This document shows positions 41,514 through 41,641 of a stretch of DNA of 41,641 nt, in pieces. Under the pieces are notes generated by a model. It saw only the letters and a program-made list of their open reading frames with translations. It ran no database searches and was not told the DNA's origin. The stretch is from Candidatus Komeilibacteria bacterium (lineage in GTDB: Bacteria > Patescibacteriota > Patescibacteriia > UBA1558 > GWA2-36-10): contig JABHZY010000023.1 of assembly GCA_018656065.1 (NCBI GenBank), forward strand, positions 1 to 41,641, read 5' to 3'. The position numbers were made by a program, and so were the translations under genes. Each line of letters begins with the position of its first letter. The stretch's first letter is position 1.

Positions 41514-41641
41514 AAAGGAGGTGATCCATCCACAGCTTCCGCTACGGATGCCTTGTTACGACTTCACCCCTATCACCGATCTCACCTTCGTCCAACTAAT
41601 GTCAGCCTTCGGGTGCTACCGACTCTCTTGGTGTGACGGGC
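41514..41641 (-). rRNA. rrs: 16S rRNA, 3' end (partial)
   Basis: About 128 bases of the 3' end run off the right edge. The conserved AAGTCGTAACAAGG segment and the terminal GGATCACCTCCTTT with an intact anti-SD are present on the minus strand. The mature 3' end is near 41514. Confidence 0.96.

Overview
The window looks like a stretch of a Patescibacteria/CPR chromosome, probably Parcubacteria-like. The evidence is A+T-rich protein genes packed with 1-4 base gaps or overlaps, few Shine-Dalgarno (SD) sequences, separate N- and C-terminal transketolase genes, endonuclease Q, a lysine-rich histone-like protein, and many small membrane or secreted proteins. UGA works as a normal stop (for example at 6775 and 26362), so the Gracilibacteria/Absconditabacteria code does not apply. 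The taxonomic placement is inference from gene content.

Layout, left to right. 1-1780: an unknown acidic protein, a tRNA array (Asn, Met) whose first member is a 3' remnant, and two small G+C-richer membrane ORFs. 1785-3312: an apparent cobalamin-salvage cassette (CobO-like adenosyltransferase, DUF4430/transcobalamin-like lipoprotein-type protein, DUF6580 membrane protein). 3401-5385: pilT plus a cNMP/GAF sensor. 5462-9275: tRNAs mixed with two G+C-rich single-gene units, an RluA-type synthase, gmk, rplS and a tRNA-trailing hairpin repeat. 9388-14219: FAD oxidoreductase, small membrane protein, lysine-rich protein, EndoQ-Nudix pair and a UbiA-like protein. 14350-18250: a 5S/23S unit on the minus strand with its own consensus promoter. 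18286-20887: a 3D-domain protein and a disulfide-bond set (two DsbA-like proteins, VKOR). 20947-29132: carbohydrate and glycan genes (transketolase halves, SIS sugar isomerase, GtrA, epimerase, two GT4 enzymes, an alarmone-hydrolase-like HD protein, an APH-like kinase). 29212-40710: mostly minus-strand envelope and accessory genes (thrombospondin-type-3/DUF2339 pair, nitronate monooxygenase, phosphohistidine-domain protein, M23 peptidase, HD protein, pseudopilin, Nudix, a degenerate M23-like protein), then a second APH-like kinase. 40805-41641: four tRNAs and the 3' end of a 16S rRNA gene, which is about 24 kb away from 23S/5S.

Two layers of genes stand out. Most genes are A+T-rich, lack SD sequences and often start within a few bases of a predicted transcription start, so they are nearly leaderless. 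A minority (1271-1704, 5779-6060, 6193-6777, 13395-14219, 32331-33737) look close to 50% G+C by eye, and most carry strong SD sequences and end in G+C-rich terminators. These read as separately acquired single-gene units and are the main anomaly here. Other signals worth checking are the cobalamin cassette, the tRNA-trailing hairpin repeat with compensatory changes, a 36-residue membrane ORF between 23S and 5S, and a reading frame that ends inside a tRNA remnant.
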